A DNA stretch of 64,000 nt from Rhizophagus irregularis (taxonomy: Eukaryota; Glomeromycota; Glomeromycetes; Glomerales; Glomeraceae). The notes beneath the pieces were generated by a model that saw only the letters and a program-made list of their open reading frames with translations, searched no databases and was not told where the DNA came from. How positions within the stretch are numbered: position 1 is the stretch's first letter; each line of letters opens with the position of its first letter. A program made the position numbers and the translations under genes. Below are positions 35,560 to 48,622 of the stretch, in pieces. The stretch spans positions 3,720,001 through 3,784,000 of the forward strand of contig NC_089432.1 of assembly GCF_026210795.1 (NCBI RefSeq). The letters are read 5' to 3'.

Positions 35560-36040
35560 TTTTACTAGACGAGATTTTTACTAGAAAAATATTTTACAAA
35601 AAGATACAATATATATATAAAAGTTGTTGTAATATATAAAACAAAACTTTTTTTTTTTATCAAGATATTAGATTGACTTGAAAAAAAATGAAGGAAAAGA
35701 AGCTTTGTATTTATATAAAAATTCGTTATAAGAATTGAATATGCTATATATGTTATAACTTACTAAAATCAAAATTAGTATTTTATCGGTAAAGTCCTTT
35801 TAAGAACTAAAATAATTTTTCATGATTAATCCAATAAAATTATTAATCAAGTCACTTGGGCCTTGGCGTATGTAATATTTTAATGTTTTTCTTTTTTTAA
35901 AAATTAATTTTCTTTTTTAAGATTGTGGATAAAAGAAATCGATCAATCGTCTTTGACATTGTTTACATTGCTTTCGCGTCAAATTTAACGCGATATTACC
36001 AATATTTTTTTCATTTTCTTGGCCCTGTGTATATTAAATC

Positions 36041-36331
36041 GTGTTTTTGTCTATATATGGTTACCAACAATATGTACAAGGGTGTCTAGGTCTGCGTAAA
36101 TTTTATTCCGAACCAAAATATTATTGTAGATCGGTTGTAGATCACAAAGATCATGAACGCTTTTTGAGCCAAGAGAGTACGCATATTATTAACAATCTAC
36201 CCCTATTAAACTTTAAAGTTAGCCTTAGCCAAGAAGCCGAGAACAATTGTAAATATTAAGAATAATATCGGGAAAACATTCACGAACATTTCATTACTGC
36301 GCCATCGATCAAAGAATTACTACTTCGCTAA
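36041..36331 (+). pseudogene. Coding relic, unknown protein
   Basis: One plus-strand frame reads as protein from 36041 (SIYGYQQYVQGCLGLRKFYS, then DHKDHERFLSQESTHIINNL). It crosses two stops at about 36257-36265 and continues sensibly (ENIHEHFITAPSIKELLLR) to a stop at 36329-36331. Base composition is less AT-rich than its surroundings. Probably a remnant of an exon or element. No family is recognised. Confidence 0.35.
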
Positions 36332-37403
36332 AATCTCGAAACTTGAAACATATTTATTTTATATTCTTGCTAATTTTTAAGACGTAATAGGTTACATATT
36401 GATTTATTAGTTTCTGTGGAAAAAAAAAATCATCTATTTTTTAAAACTATTTTAACGCAATGCAAATCGTCTATCGTTGGCTTTTCCGGAGAATTGCGGT
36501 TTAAAAGGAATACATCATGAAATTCGGTACTTCCACAGTTCCACCACCACAAAAAACAATAGGGTATTCAACAATCAGGTTAAAAAAACTGAACTTTTCA
36601 CATAAGGAGTTTAAGTTCGGCTGATACATTTTTTTTATTCTAAAGTTTATAATAAAATAATACATCTAACGAAGTATACTAACTCCTGCATATTAAACAT
36701 TTTAAATAACTAATTACGTAATTAAAAAATATTAATATTATTCATACATCTTTTTACTATTGGTAGAATTTTCGGTAAATTCCGCTTTTAGAATTGCTCT
36801 AATATTAGAAAATAATTTATTAATATCGTCCCTTTAATATCATTATTAATATTATCCTTGAATTATTGGTTTTGCCCTTTTTTATGAGAGTAGGATGAGC
36901 ACCGCTCCCTATATTTCGGATACGAAGATAGCGTAAATTACTTGACTAATCGGCTGATTAGCCGATTAGATTTTACGGCTGTTTTGTGAACTTCTCGGGG
37001 CACGTGATATAATATATTATGTTTAACACACACCACCTAATTGAAGTGGTCTGAGCCTTTAGCTATTTTATGTACTACTTTATGATTCTTGTATAAAGTT
37101 TCTATGTATTCTTTGCTGATGCTGTTTTCACTTTAGCAATGAAAATAAAAATAATAAAAATAAAAATAAAACATATAAACTAATTTAACTATGTAAACTA
37201 CTTTTTTAGATTGTATAAATAAATATGGTCAAAATTGTACTTGCCAAGCAAGAAAGTAGAAATGTAAGAGGAAAATTTTGAACGTGGTTATATAGTAGAT
37301 TTTATTCATAAATCTCTTACACAAAAGGGTGCTGAATCAATTAAATCGGTATCCGATCAAAATCTCGACAGCCACTTGCACGATACTAACACAAGATCGA
37401 CAA

Positions 37404-37698
37404 CAAAATCTCGACAATTCATCTCGACAATTCAAAATCTCGACAATCCAAAATCTCAACAATCCAAAATCTCAACAATCGTTCAAATAATTTTCGAGAT
37501 TTCGTACCAAACCCTAAAAGAATAGTTAGTTAGTTACAATAAAATAATTTGTTGCAATATGTAATATTTTAGTTTAAATGGAGTAAATTTATAATTTGTT
37601 CTAAAATTGCCGGGATAATCAACTTGTCGGTATAATGATTTGTCGGGATTTTGACTTGTCAGTCTTGTGTCAGTCGTTCAAATAATTTTCGAGATTTC
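37404..37698. repeat. Short tandem repeats and 24-bp direct repeat pair
   Basis: From about 37404 to 37480 a unit like AATCTCGACAATTCA repeats about five times with drift. A 24-bp sequence beginning CGTTCAAATAATTTTCGAG occurs at 37480-37503 and again exactly at 37675-37698. Between the copies, TTGTCGGTATAATG and TTGTCGGGATTTTG motifs appear. The same kind of motif recurs near 58318-58375, suggesting a dispersed decayed element. Confidence 0.55.
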
Positions 37699-38885
37699 AA
37701 CGCGTGGCGCAGGAAATTTACAAATATTATGTCACATGATATGATTAGTAAAAAAGATAATACTGAAGAAGACGAAGAATTTGAAAGAGAGTAGTAATAA
37801 TTTTTAAAAAGTTTTCGATGATTTAGTCTATTTTTTATAGCATTTGTTTGTGTTTGCACTTTGCAGAGATTTAAACAGAAATATTTACTCTGATAATTTT
37901 CATCTTTTGGGTTCACGTGATATACATATGAAAAACTTCCAATGCATCAATGTATTTACTTATGAAGAATGTGACCAAAGAAACAAAGAAACTGGTTTTT
38001 TAGTGTTTTACGTTTAAAATATGTATAAATGTAACCTATTTTTTTTTTTTTAAGAAAAAAAACAAAATTGTTATTACTGACATTCTTTCAAGTTATCGGG
38101 TCTGTCTATCATTATTCTAAGCTCAATTACTACCAAGCATTATAATATTGAGCAATATCAGGCCGATAATGTAGGCCGGCGTATCTTACGTCAAACAGAC
38201 ATCTAAATATTATAATACTATCATAAAAATTGCTAATGAAGAAATTTCTAAGCACAACTAGAAAGAAAGAAGTGAATTATCGTCAAAAGAAATATATATA
38301 TATATATATATATATATTTTTAAACGCGTATTCACTTACATAAATTGAGACACGCCTTAAAGTAAAAACAGTCCATTGTATATCAGAAGTATTCTTCGTG
38401 TTTTAATACTTTAATATGTCTCCAAATAATAATTAAAAAAGATTATTGATGGACTTTTTTATTACTATTAATTCTTTGATTCTTTTGTTGAAGTTGTTTA
38501 AACTGGTAAGAAAAAAGAGGAAAGAGATTAAAAACAGAAAAAAATATTCCTTTTTTTTGCTTTTTAATATACTTTTACTTATAGGATATACTTAACCATT
38601 AAAGTCCGTTGTGTTTATTTACTCAAGATCTTTTTTTATTACAACATAAAACAAAAAGAATTGATTATGAAAAATAGCAAATTACCAGTGTTACAAAGTT
38701 CTAGTCTCCAATTTTATGCTTATATTAATAAGATCTTCAAAAATCCTAATAAGAAAAAAAAATTAATTTTAACAAATTATTAAGTAAAGAAGAAACATTA
38801 ACATCCAGTTCTGCACATAAGTATTATAGTGTCCATAGTGTCCAATAAATTGGATAGAGTACATTGTTTAACTCCATAAAATACA

Positions 38886-39392
38886 GTGGAAGTGGAATTC
38901 TCTTTGTTGCATTTCTTCCACTCATGCCATTCCACAGGTTCCTATAAATTAACATTGAAAGCTTATGTTAGTTCTAGCTCATTCACTTCAGGTCATAATA
39001 GTGAATACCAAAATGGTATTGTAAACAGTAACCATTTTGACAAGTGGTTGTACACCATAACCCAACTACCTTAGGGATAAGCATACTTCACCACCGTCTA
39101 TATTCTCTATTATGACTATCAGATCCTTTGCAAGAGTGACTCCAGAGCACTTGGAAGACCAACTACTATATCTTCAAGACGGTGAATTTGAACCTGATGA
39201 CTTATATTCAGGTACCTTAATCAAGGCTCCACTTTCAAAGATATAACCTTGGGGTGGGTTCTCGTACGATGGGCCCCAGTCATCTATTTGCAACCCTTTA
39301 AAGCCGTCCGGTCAGCCCTCATAAACCTTCGCCCGTTGCTTTCGCGGTGTGCAGTCAAGGATTATGGCCAGTGGGTGATAGAATACTCTTAA
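38886..39392 (+). pseudogene. Frameshifted coding relic, probable mobile-element ORF
   Basis: Three successive plus-strand frames carry protein-like text without overlap. From 38886: HSTGSYKLTLKAYVSSSSF, then FDKWLYTITQLP and a stop at 39074. From 39061: DKHTSPPSIFSIMTIRSFAR, EHLEDQLLYLQDGEFEPDD and a stop at 39246. From about 39208: NQGSTFKDITLGWVLVRWAP, PLLSRCAVKDYGQWVIEYS and a stop at 39392. GC content is markedly higher than the flanks. The continuity suggests one former protein of about 165 or more residues broken by two shifts. The identity is not recognised, and I assign no function. It may extend towards 39780. Confidence 0.45.
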
Positions 39393-41161
39393 CCCACCTC
39401 TTTAAAAATTCCAGTAGACAGTAACATTTGTTAGGCAGTAGGCTTTAACTTCAAGATTATTCTGATTATCTTTTGACGAACATTCTAAGATCCGTTTTCC
39501 ACTCAAAAAAGACTTTTGTATGCAAACCCTACTCTATTATTTTCTCCCAGTTAGGTCGGAGCCAACGTTATTATCCATAAAAGCCTTTTGTTGTTCGTAT
39601 GAACCGTCCCGTAATCTTTTTTTTTTGCTAGGAGAGTTTAGAACTCGGAAACAACATTATTATTAGCCTTTTGTTCATGATCATACGAGGTTTTTTTTGT
39701 TAGGAGAGTTTTTTTGATTAGGTAGTGGCCTATTTTGTTAGGAAGAGATCCCCTTTTTATATTATTTTCTTATCACGTGAAATAGTCTATGAGTCATCTT
39801 TACTAACTCTGATTTAGAGAAATTAGTAGCCGAGCTATCGTATGACTCTGACGACAGTATTAAAACCATAGTAATTTTTTTTTTCTTTGAAATAAATACG
39901 TTAAATAACAAGTAGCTCAAAGTTCAAACCATAGTAAATTTCCATATCGGTTAGTCACAATCATCATTTTTTGCCTTAAATATGGCGGAGAATCAAATCT
40001 TAGCCATTATCTGGACTTCTTAGAAATACAAATATGCATGATCGCATGATCAATATAATCAATATTAGAAGAACGTTTAATATAAGAAAGTTTATTATCT
40101 GAAAATAGATGATAATTATAAAAAAAGCTCAGCCCTCTCAGCCTCAAAAAAAAAATCACTCGTGAAATAAAAAAAAATGTATATACAGTCCTTTTTCATT
40201 TAAATTATATAGTAGCTAACAACCGAAAAAATAAGAAATAAAGATTAAAACAATAACAAAAAAATAATAAGAAATAACAAAAAGATAATGAAAGTGACAA
40301 AAAATAATGAAATAATAATATTAAAAAAATTAAAAATAACAATAAGATTAACAAAAATAGGTTTAGCGAAAACAAGATTAACCATAAGAAATAACTATTG
40401 AAAGAGCCTCAATTTATAAGTTTTTCAAAGAAGAAATAGTAGCATTGTATGAATCCATAAACAATATAACGATGAAGTAGTTCATAATTTGTTAATCGAA
40501 TTATTAATTTAATATATGCGTATTTACTGCAAAGGAAAGTTGATAATTAAGTTCCGTAATATTACGGATTAACACTCAATTTATAGAACGTAGGATAATG
40601 AGTGATACCACATAAAAATTATTATTTTTTTTTTTTGAAAAGAATAAATAAAACATTACGGTGGCTGACAACATCGTAAGAGTAAATTTTATAAAACTAA
40701 AGGATAAAAGAAAATCAATATTAAAAACTTATCCTAAAACAAAAAATGTGCCAAAAATCGCGTCGTCCCGATTTTGATTTAGTCGCAATCATATTCGCTT
40801 GCAAAAATGTGTTTTGATTAATTTAATATTTAATACATATAACTTAGTTCGACTAGTGTGATCACTCATGGACAACTGTTTTTAAACGGATTATGCATGC
40901 ATTCAATAATTACGTTACAATATTTCAACAATTAAAAATAACCAAAATTTATGTTTTTGTTTTGTCAAGTTTTTTTTTCTTTTTTATTGTTAGCAGTTTT
41001 ATATCGGATCCCTTTTTTTTTCTTTTTTTTTAAAAAAAAAATTGTATAGATTTAAATTTTGATGAACCATATAAATCATGCAATAACGAGTTAAGAATTA
41101 AATTATCTAAATTCGTTCTATATAAAGAAGAAAAAAGTTTCTTCGGATTTGTACCAATAAT
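39393..41161. other. Spacer, possible tail of the preceding relic
   Basis: 39393-39780 stays relatively GC-rich and contains repeated TTAGGAGAGTTT motifs, probably the rest of the decayed element. From 39800 onward only AT-rich sequence is seen. Confidence 0.4.
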
Positions 41162-41362
41162 TCCCTGTAAAAAATCTGATCCGTGTTTTATCTTTCCATG
41201 TTTTTTCCGTGAATGTATCATTTTCATGGAATTCATAGCCTTAAATCATGGAAATTTTCATATCGCTAACACGGATATCCGTGAATGCATCATTTTCACG
41301 GAATTTTTACGGAAGACACGGAGAAATAATGGAAATATTCGGATAAAAATTTTTTATAGGGA
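41162..41362 (+). mobile_element. 201-bp TIR element, copy A
   Basis: The ends TCCCTGTAAAAAATCTGATC and (complement of the right end) TCCCTATAAAAAATTTTTAT are terminal inverted repeats of about 22 bp. The interior contains repeated CCGTGAATGxATCATTTTC blocks and the palindrome ACACGGATATCCGTG. A near-identical copy in the opposite orientation is at 57347-57547. No coding capacity; a 68-codon frame overlapping it is incidental. Confidence 0.75.
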
Positions 41363-42047
41363 TTGATCATTTGATAAGTCACATGCTCATTCATAACTAA
41401 GCTCGAGCACGTGACCTGTGATGTGGCGTCCGGGTTTGATTGGCTTTATCTTGCGTAACATTTAACTTCGTTTTTATTGAAAAAATTGAAAAACAAAACA
41501 TCGCAAAGCTTAAACGGAAATTAATAAATTATAGTAAAGATGGTGTCTTGTATTTAAAAATAACTTTGTTCACGTTTTATTGAAGAAAATTTACACTTTT
41601 AATAATATTAAATGTAACAAATTTTTATATATATAAGAAAAAAAATAAAAAAATTTGAATACAAGTTTGTACTGTTATAAAATGTATAAAATGCTTATAA
41701 CTTGTTAACTTCATCTAATGTTTATAATAATAAAATTTTATATTTTTATTTTTTTTAGAAAAAAGAATTTCTAAAGTGTTCCAGAAAAAGAGACTATTAA
41801 AAAAAAAAGAAATAAACGTGTTTCAAATTTACTCTAAAAAGCACTTCAAAGTGTTTTTATAAGTGAAAGAAATAATTAATGTTCAGAAGAATAGGAAAAA
41901 AATGCGTCCCTAAAACAAAAACATAAAAAAGAAGACAACGTTAGAGAATCTATGAAAAAAAAATATTTATGCACAGCCACATCAGTCACGTGCCCAAGCT
42001 TTTTTTACGGGACTGGGGTTAAGTCATAGTTGCTGATAATTAGGAAT

Positions 42048-42726
42048 GTTAATGGTCCGGCCTGGTCCATTTCATCAGTCTACAGTCCGGGACTGGACTG
42101 AGGATCAGGACATAAGACTGAGGTCTGAACTGCGGTCCTATAAAAAAACTCTTTCTTTCTAGTAAGTTAAATTATAAATTACAATAAAGATGGTCCCCAA
42201 ATCTGAAATATTTAGTCGAACTTGAAATACCAAAGCAATTAGCCAATAAAAACACAAAGGTTCCTTAACGTATCGCACCAGAGTTTAGGAGTTATGCACT
42301 TACACGTGATAGCGTTAAACTTAACTCCGGTCAGTGTGTACGTTAATATCGTACACATGATGCGTAAGTCAAAAACATTACACAAAATGTTAATGTTGAT
42401 CATATCCATTTGGTGTTACTCGTTCCATAGATACGCGTTTCAGCATTATTGGGCGTCACGTACAGTGGGGGTGTACAATTTGTACGTTAATATCGTACAA
42501 CCTCTTCAGCACATTTCGGATTTGGCCGGAATTATGAAATTTCAGCCGGAATTATAAAATTTTGGCTAGGATTAGCTTTAATTCAGGCTGGACTAGCCGA
42601 AATAGTTGCTGCTGAAAATTTTGACAAATTAAATTATAATTTCAGAGCCATCATTATACAACAAATAATTAATTATAATTGATCAGTCCTATTAGACCAA
42701 TCAGTTCTAATCCATGGACCGTTAAC
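42048..42726. mobile_element. Putative 0.68-kb element with short inverted ends
   Basis: The ends GTTAATGGTCC (42048-42058) and GGACCGTTAAC (42716-42726) are inverted with one mismatch. Inside, the near-palindrome GTACGTTAATATCGTAC occurs exactly twice (42338-42354 and 42482-42498), framing 144 bp, which suggests a nested small element. The left part is rich in GGTCCG/GGACTG repeats. An 87-codon frame inside (42294-42557) shows no domain. Confidence 0.4.
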
Positions 42727-42941
42727 ATAATATAAATTTCAAAAATATAAATCACTAACTAAAGGCAATAATACTATTAGTAAATTTTTGAAGTATGGAT
42801 TTGGATATTAAACTTGCATTATCATTAGTTATAATGTTCATTTATTGTAAAAATCAAAAAAATACATAATACAAATATATATTTCTACATAATAATTAAT
42901 AAATAAAAGGAATAAATAACAATAGAACTATTAATTTTGAA

Positions 42942-45334
42942 TCAATATTCAAATGTATTATCTGGAATTACAGTACTATATATAACACTTTCATACTTAT
43001 CTAAAAGTTCAGAAAATCTGCGACTTATATAATATGCTTGTGGATGAGATTGTATAATAGAAGAAATTTCTTGTTTTTGTACTAAAGCTTCGTTTGCTTT
43101 TAAAAATTCCGTCATATCATATTCTAATTGATTATCAATATAAGGTACTGCTTTACCATAGATATCACTTTCATCACTGTTCATTCTATAATGTTCATTA
43201 ATGCATCTAATCCATTCAGATATAATAGTTTCAAGCATTGTTATAGTTGGTCTATTGGAAGGTTCTGAATCCCAACATTTTTTCATTAAATCTATATAAC
43301 ATTTTGGTGTATTTTCTACAATTTTAGGACGTTTTTCTTGATTACAAATATCCAAGATAAGGTCAAGATCATGTGCTTCATGATTAAATGGAGGAATACC
43401 TGATGTAAATTCCCACATTATCATTGAAAAACTATAAATATCACTTGCTGGAGTATAGGGGTTTCTTCTTAATATTTCAGGCGCCATGTAAGGTAAAACT
43501 CCATAAATTTCATTAACAGAATCTTGTAAATCACTTATAGGTTTACATAATCCTAGATCAATAATAAATACCTCATTGAAATCATCTGACATTAAAATAT
43601 TACCATCATGAAAATCACCATGAGTTAAACCTGATTCATGAATTACTTTAAGTCCTAATATAATTAATTTTAATAATTTTAATTTGTCTTGCCACTTAAA
43701 TTTATTTATATCAGACAAACATTTTCTCAAAGTTCCTTTTTTTGCATAACTCATCACTATCATATAATTTAAATTATCTGGATCCTGGGTAAATCCAAAG
43801 AATTGAATAAATTTTGAAAATGATTTTTTTTGACAATTATAATGATATTTCCACTATTTGAATAATAAAAAATTATTAAATTTTTGCAAAAAAGAATATT
43901 TGCTATTAAATATAAATATAAATACTATACCTCATCCAGAAATTTACTGTCTAAACTTGATGAACTATTAAGAATTTTAAGAATGACCTCATAATTTGTT
44001 TGCCTATTCCATCGTTGATTGTCAAAATTCCAACTATAAATAGGTCCATCTAACCAGATAGCCTTATATATTTCACTAAATCCCCCTTTACCATAATAAT
44101 TAATATTTACCAATTTATTATAAGGTATCCACTCTAAAATTTCATAACTATTTCTGGCTTCCAGTTGTGCTTCTTCAATGAATTTATTAATAAATTCATT
44201 TTTACTAGCCAAATTTGTAATATCTTGTTGAAATCGTTTAGTATTACACTGTTGGCACCACAGGTAATCAATATATGGTTGTTTGCATTCATCACATAAT
44301 TCAACTCCAATTTCAGAATTTATTTTTATTTTATAACTTTCTGGTACTTTTTGATACCAATAAAAGGCTTTTTCTAAATTCTTTTCTGTACCCATTCCAT
44401 TTTCATAACATACGGCTAAATTAAACATACCTCCTTCATCACCATTTTCTGCTGCTTGTTGATACCAATAAAAAGCTTTTTCTAAATTCTCTTCTGTTCC
44501 TTCTCCATTTTCATAGTACATGGCTAAAGAAAACATTGCTTTCTCATCACCATTTTCTGCTGCTTTTTGATACCAATAAAAAGCTTTTTCTAAATTCTTT
44601 TCTGTTCCTTCTCCATTTCCATAGCATGAAGCTAAATTAAACATTGCATCATCATCACCATTTTCTGCTGCTTTTTGATACCAATAAAAAGCTTTTTCTA
44701 AATTTTTTTCTGTTCCTTCTCCATCTTCATAGCACATGGCTAAATTTAGCATTGCATTAATAAAGCCATTTTCTGCTGCTTTTTGATACAAATGAAAAGC
44801 TTTTTTAAAATTCTTTTCTGTTCCTACTCCATTTTTATAACATACAGCTAAATTGTGCACTGCTTCTTCAAAACCATTTTCTGCTGCTTTTTGATACAAA
44901 TGAAAAGCTTTTTCTAAATTCTCTTCTGTTCCTTCTCCTTTCTGATAACATAAGGCTAAATTGTGCATTGCTTCTTCATCACCATTTTCTGCTGCTTTTT
45001 GATACCAATATAAAGCTTTTTCTAAATTCTTTTCTGTTCCTTCTCCATTCTGATAACATAAGGCTAAACTAAACATTGCTTCTTCATAACCATTTTCTGC
45101 TGCTTTTTGATACCAATGAAAAGCTTTTTCTGAAAACTCTTCTGTTTCTTCTCCATCCTGATAACATACGGCCAAATTATACATTGCTTCTTCATCACCA
45201 TTTTCTGCTAATTTTTCTAAAGAATTAATACATTCTTTACACCATACTTCAGTAAAAGGTTTATTGCAATATGAACAATTTTTGGTGTTAGTATCTTTAT
45301 TTGAGATATTTGATTCGCTAAATTCGATTTCCAT
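42942..45334 (-). CDS. Sel1-repeat TKL protein kinase, two exons, 771 aa
   Basis: Exon 1 is 45334-43931 and exon 2 is 43853-42942, joined in phase 0 by a 77-nt intron. In order: a CX2C-X8-CX2C knuckle (C20, C23, C32, C35), eight consecutive 36-residue Sel1 repeats (43-330; consensus AENGDEEAMFNLAxCYENGE with GTEKNLEKAFYWYQKA), then a second knuckle (C347, C350, C360, C363), then a kinase domain. The kinase keeps the glycine loop YGKGGFSEIY (414-423), the ATP lysine K453, the HGD catalytic D548, N553, DLG with D567, and YMAPEI. All the catalytic residues are present, so it should be active. A C-terminal tail of about 100 residues has no known domain. The layout is the reverse of the kinase-Sel1 gene at 21 kb. 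The near-identical repeats suggest recent repeat expansion. The twin Cys knuckles probably bind zinc (inference). Confidence 0.9.
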
Positions 45335-48086
45335 TTTGTTATTTTAGAAATTTACTGAAAAAAAAAAACTTTTATTTTATTTTTATTTATTTTAATTTAT
45401 TTATTTATTTGGTCATACTAATAAATTACAAATGCGCTGCGATAATAAAAAATTACACTTAATTTCCTTAATATGCAGTAACTGCGTATTTACAATATTT
45501 TCACTATGCGGTTACTATTCTATGCTGTAGTTACTGTATGACTACGATGCAGTTACAATACAGTTACTGCATATTAAGGAAAACCGGTTTCCGTAATGAA
45601 GCCGTATTTTTTCCGAAGTGATACACTGCACTGATCATCTGATTTGGTTGAAATTGACGATGATCATGTGTCAATCATCAGAAAATCTTTCATATAAAAA
45701 ATTTTCTTGTCAGGTTTACTAAAAATATAATGTATTTTAATTAAATTGTCAAATTTCGGTAATCCTTTATTATAAAACAAGTTAGCCATAACGGGGAATT
45801 CTAAGTAAATTTTTTAATTATTTAAACATAATATGTGAATAGATAGTTTTTTATCAATTTGTAACCTTTTTCAATTTTTTAAATTTGATCGTATGGTTGA
45901 AAAAAATTTATCTGATCATATAAGACAAATAAATATATCTACTACTTTATTAAAAAAGAAAGTGATAAAATAGTAAAAAAATGATATATTACTTAATTTA
46001 GTTAATAAAACCTAAAACTTATCACTATGTCTTATCCCGAAAATTCATCCTCATGTATATAAAGTTATTAAATTCAAAATAGAATTTTTAAAATAAAAAC
46101 ATTAATTTTTGCGAAAATATTTTAAAATTCATATTATATAAAATATCTGGCTATTACTCAACATTAATTCTTGCGAAATATTTTAAAATTATTACATATT
46201 AATAGGAATATTAATAGATTATTACGTCCAAAAAAAAATCGGGATTATGATTTATCAACGTCAATTTGATGATCACCTGATCACTTTTTAACGTTAAAAA
46301 ATTTTTTTATAGATTATAATATTTAAATTACGAACTCAGTTTATTAAAACCAATAATAAGTAATAACACCCAGTACATTCATACCATACCTTCCTATATT
46401 TAATAATGATATATCAATACTATTACTAAACGTTCTCGTTCTTTAATATTTGTTTTAATTGAATTAGAGAAAATAAAGATCTAGATTTTGAAAGTGGAGT
46501 TGACGTTCGAATTTATTACTTTTCATTCTTTTATATTTTACACTTCATACTTTAAATAAAAGGTTTAATGTCTTTTTTTTTAAAAATATTTTTTTTCAAT
46601 ATATTTATTTTATTTTTTAGTTGTGGATACAGTATTTTAAATTTCTTTCCATTCTTTTATTTTTATTTATCAACCCCTTAAAATAAGAAGAAGAACGTTT
46701 AATAACATCCCGCATTATGTTGTTTTATATCATTTACAAATCTTGGCCAAATCTAAAAATCAAATATATTAAAAAAATCAAAAAATTGATTAGTAATCAA
46801 TTAAAAAAATGGAAAAAAAATAGAAAAATATTTTATACTTGCCGATTTCTCAAATTGTTTCGGTATGTTCTTGTTTCTCAATTAAACCTAAAAGAAAATG
46901 AAAATAATTCAATTGTCTTTTGAGTAATAATGCTAAAGAAATATGAAAAAAAAAAACGATTAATATTAGTTAGGACGTGAGAAAAATCATGTGATCAATT
47001 ACTGAATCCGCAGCTTGATCTAACCCAATAAATCTAGGAAACAGGTAAAGCATTATTCTACAAGACCAGTGTTAATTTGTATTTTATGAATACAACAAAT
47101 ACGCAATTTAAAAGGAAAAAAAGGAAAAAATACGATCAAGAAAGAAATATAAAGATTAAAAAGTTAAGAAAAGAAAAATACGAATAATTTTAACATTAAA
47201 TATTGCACTTAAAATTTCCTAAATTTTGTTATTTTGTTTTGTGTCTCATTTCCGTTTCATATAAAGAATTTAATTTAAATTCGATATTTGTATAAAATTA
47301 TGACCAATAAGAAACATATTTATGATAATTTTACGTATGATATCACTAAAAATCTACTATTTCTAACTTGCTGGGATCACTCAATATATTACTTATTCTA
47401 TTCTTAACAATTTAATATTATTACTCAATTTATTCAATTTGAAAAGAATTATTATATAGTCGGCCTTCTTCTATTAGTTTATTACAAAAGAATCATAAAA
47501 ATTTCAATATCATTTGATACATATAATATTTTCTGTTTATTAGAATAACTTTGAATCTTTCATAAATGAAATCTTCATGAAGAATAAAAAAAGATTGATC
47601 AATTTAGATATAATAACATAATAACCTAATATGCCGTTATATCCAATTTGAGTAACTTTACCTCAAGGAGGTGTATTTATTTCTGCCTTATTCAATTAAA
47701 ATGACGATATGACATTCTTCGTATAAATTTGAGACAGCAGCAGTGAAAATTTAGGTATGTTGAATTAAATTAGAAAGAAATATTATTGTATTTATTGATG
47801 ACACAGCATTTTTTGACATGGTTTATTAATTATATTCGCGAGAGGTGATATTTGATAGGAAGTTTTTTTGTGAGACCTATGAGACCTATGAGAATGATTT
47901 TTTGGGGAAAAATGGTACGCGTAGGTAAGTTGGTATTTATTTATAAAGGGCAGTTTGATGCTGGTTTTATGGAATTTTTCTCAAATAATTTTACCACTTT
48001 TAATTCAATCAATGGATGATTTATGTTTCGAGGTTTCCTTTGCCTACATAAGCATGACATACAAATGTTTTGATTTTCCTCTATTT
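45335..48086. other. Spacer upstream of the Sel1-kinase gene
   Basis: A/T runs at 45359-45370 precede the start codon of the minus-strand kinase. The region 45430-45580 has repeated GCAGTTACTG-type words. No gene seen. A Lys-rich 68-codon frame at 46717-46923 is compositional. Confidence 0.5.
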
Positions 48087-48198
48087 TACTGCATTATACC
48101 AAATTTTCCCGCTATACCGAATAATTCGTTATAGTATTAACGAAACGAAGGCCTGATCGGCCCAGACGCCTACTTCGTTATATCGAGGGCCGACTGTA
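48087..48198. mobile_element. Decayed TA-type inverted-repeat element
   Basis: The right end, read as complement, is TACAGTCGGCCCTCGATATA, the same end family as the element at 34513-34696. The left end (TACTGCATTATACC) is only weakly complementary. The interior holds the palindrome GGCCTGATCGGCC. Confidence 0.4.
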
Positions 48199-48446
48199 CA
48201 TAGTTATTCACTTGTTATTTATACAGTCTATTTAACTGTAAAAGAAGAATCATTTAACTGCATTGATTAAATGTCATTAAAATCCACGTGACTGTTTTTT
48301 GTCACATGCGTCACACCTTTCCTTGTTTCCATTTTCTATCGAGTAGGTAAAAACTTATTCGTCACCCCTTATTCGTCACATAGTTAATTTCTTAATTTCT
48401 TAATGCCGGCCGTTTCGTGACATTTTTGAAGGGTACGCTGGGCATA

Positions 48447-48622
48447 CACAGTGAAATTCGATATAATGGAACCATCCGTTCCATTAGTAAAAATTTGTCA
48501 AAAATACGTTATATCAAGAATTCCGTTATATCGAGGGTAAATTAATTATACGTTATGATCCGTTCCAGACCCAATTCCGATATATCAAGATTTTACTTAT
48601 GATTATATCGAATTTCATTGTG
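48447..48622. mobile_element. 176-bp inverted-repeat element
   Basis: The ends CACAGTGAAATTCGATATAA and (complement of the right end) CACAATGAAATTCGATATAA differ by one base over 20. TA precedes the left end; the right flank reads TG. The interior repeats CGTTATATC motifs and has no coding frame. Confidence 0.65.

Noticed and set aside
37404..37480. Regularly spaced short repeats, considered as a CRISPR-like array
   Set aside because: Units are contiguous and drifting, with no unique spacers, and the genome is eukaryotic.
42294..42557. 87-codon plus-strand frame
   Set aside because: Lies inside an inverted-repeat element and spans both copies of its GTACGTTAATATCGTAC word; coding content looks random.
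46717..46923. 68-codon Lys/Ile-rich frame
   Set aside because: Composition follows the local A richness; no domain or conserved pattern.
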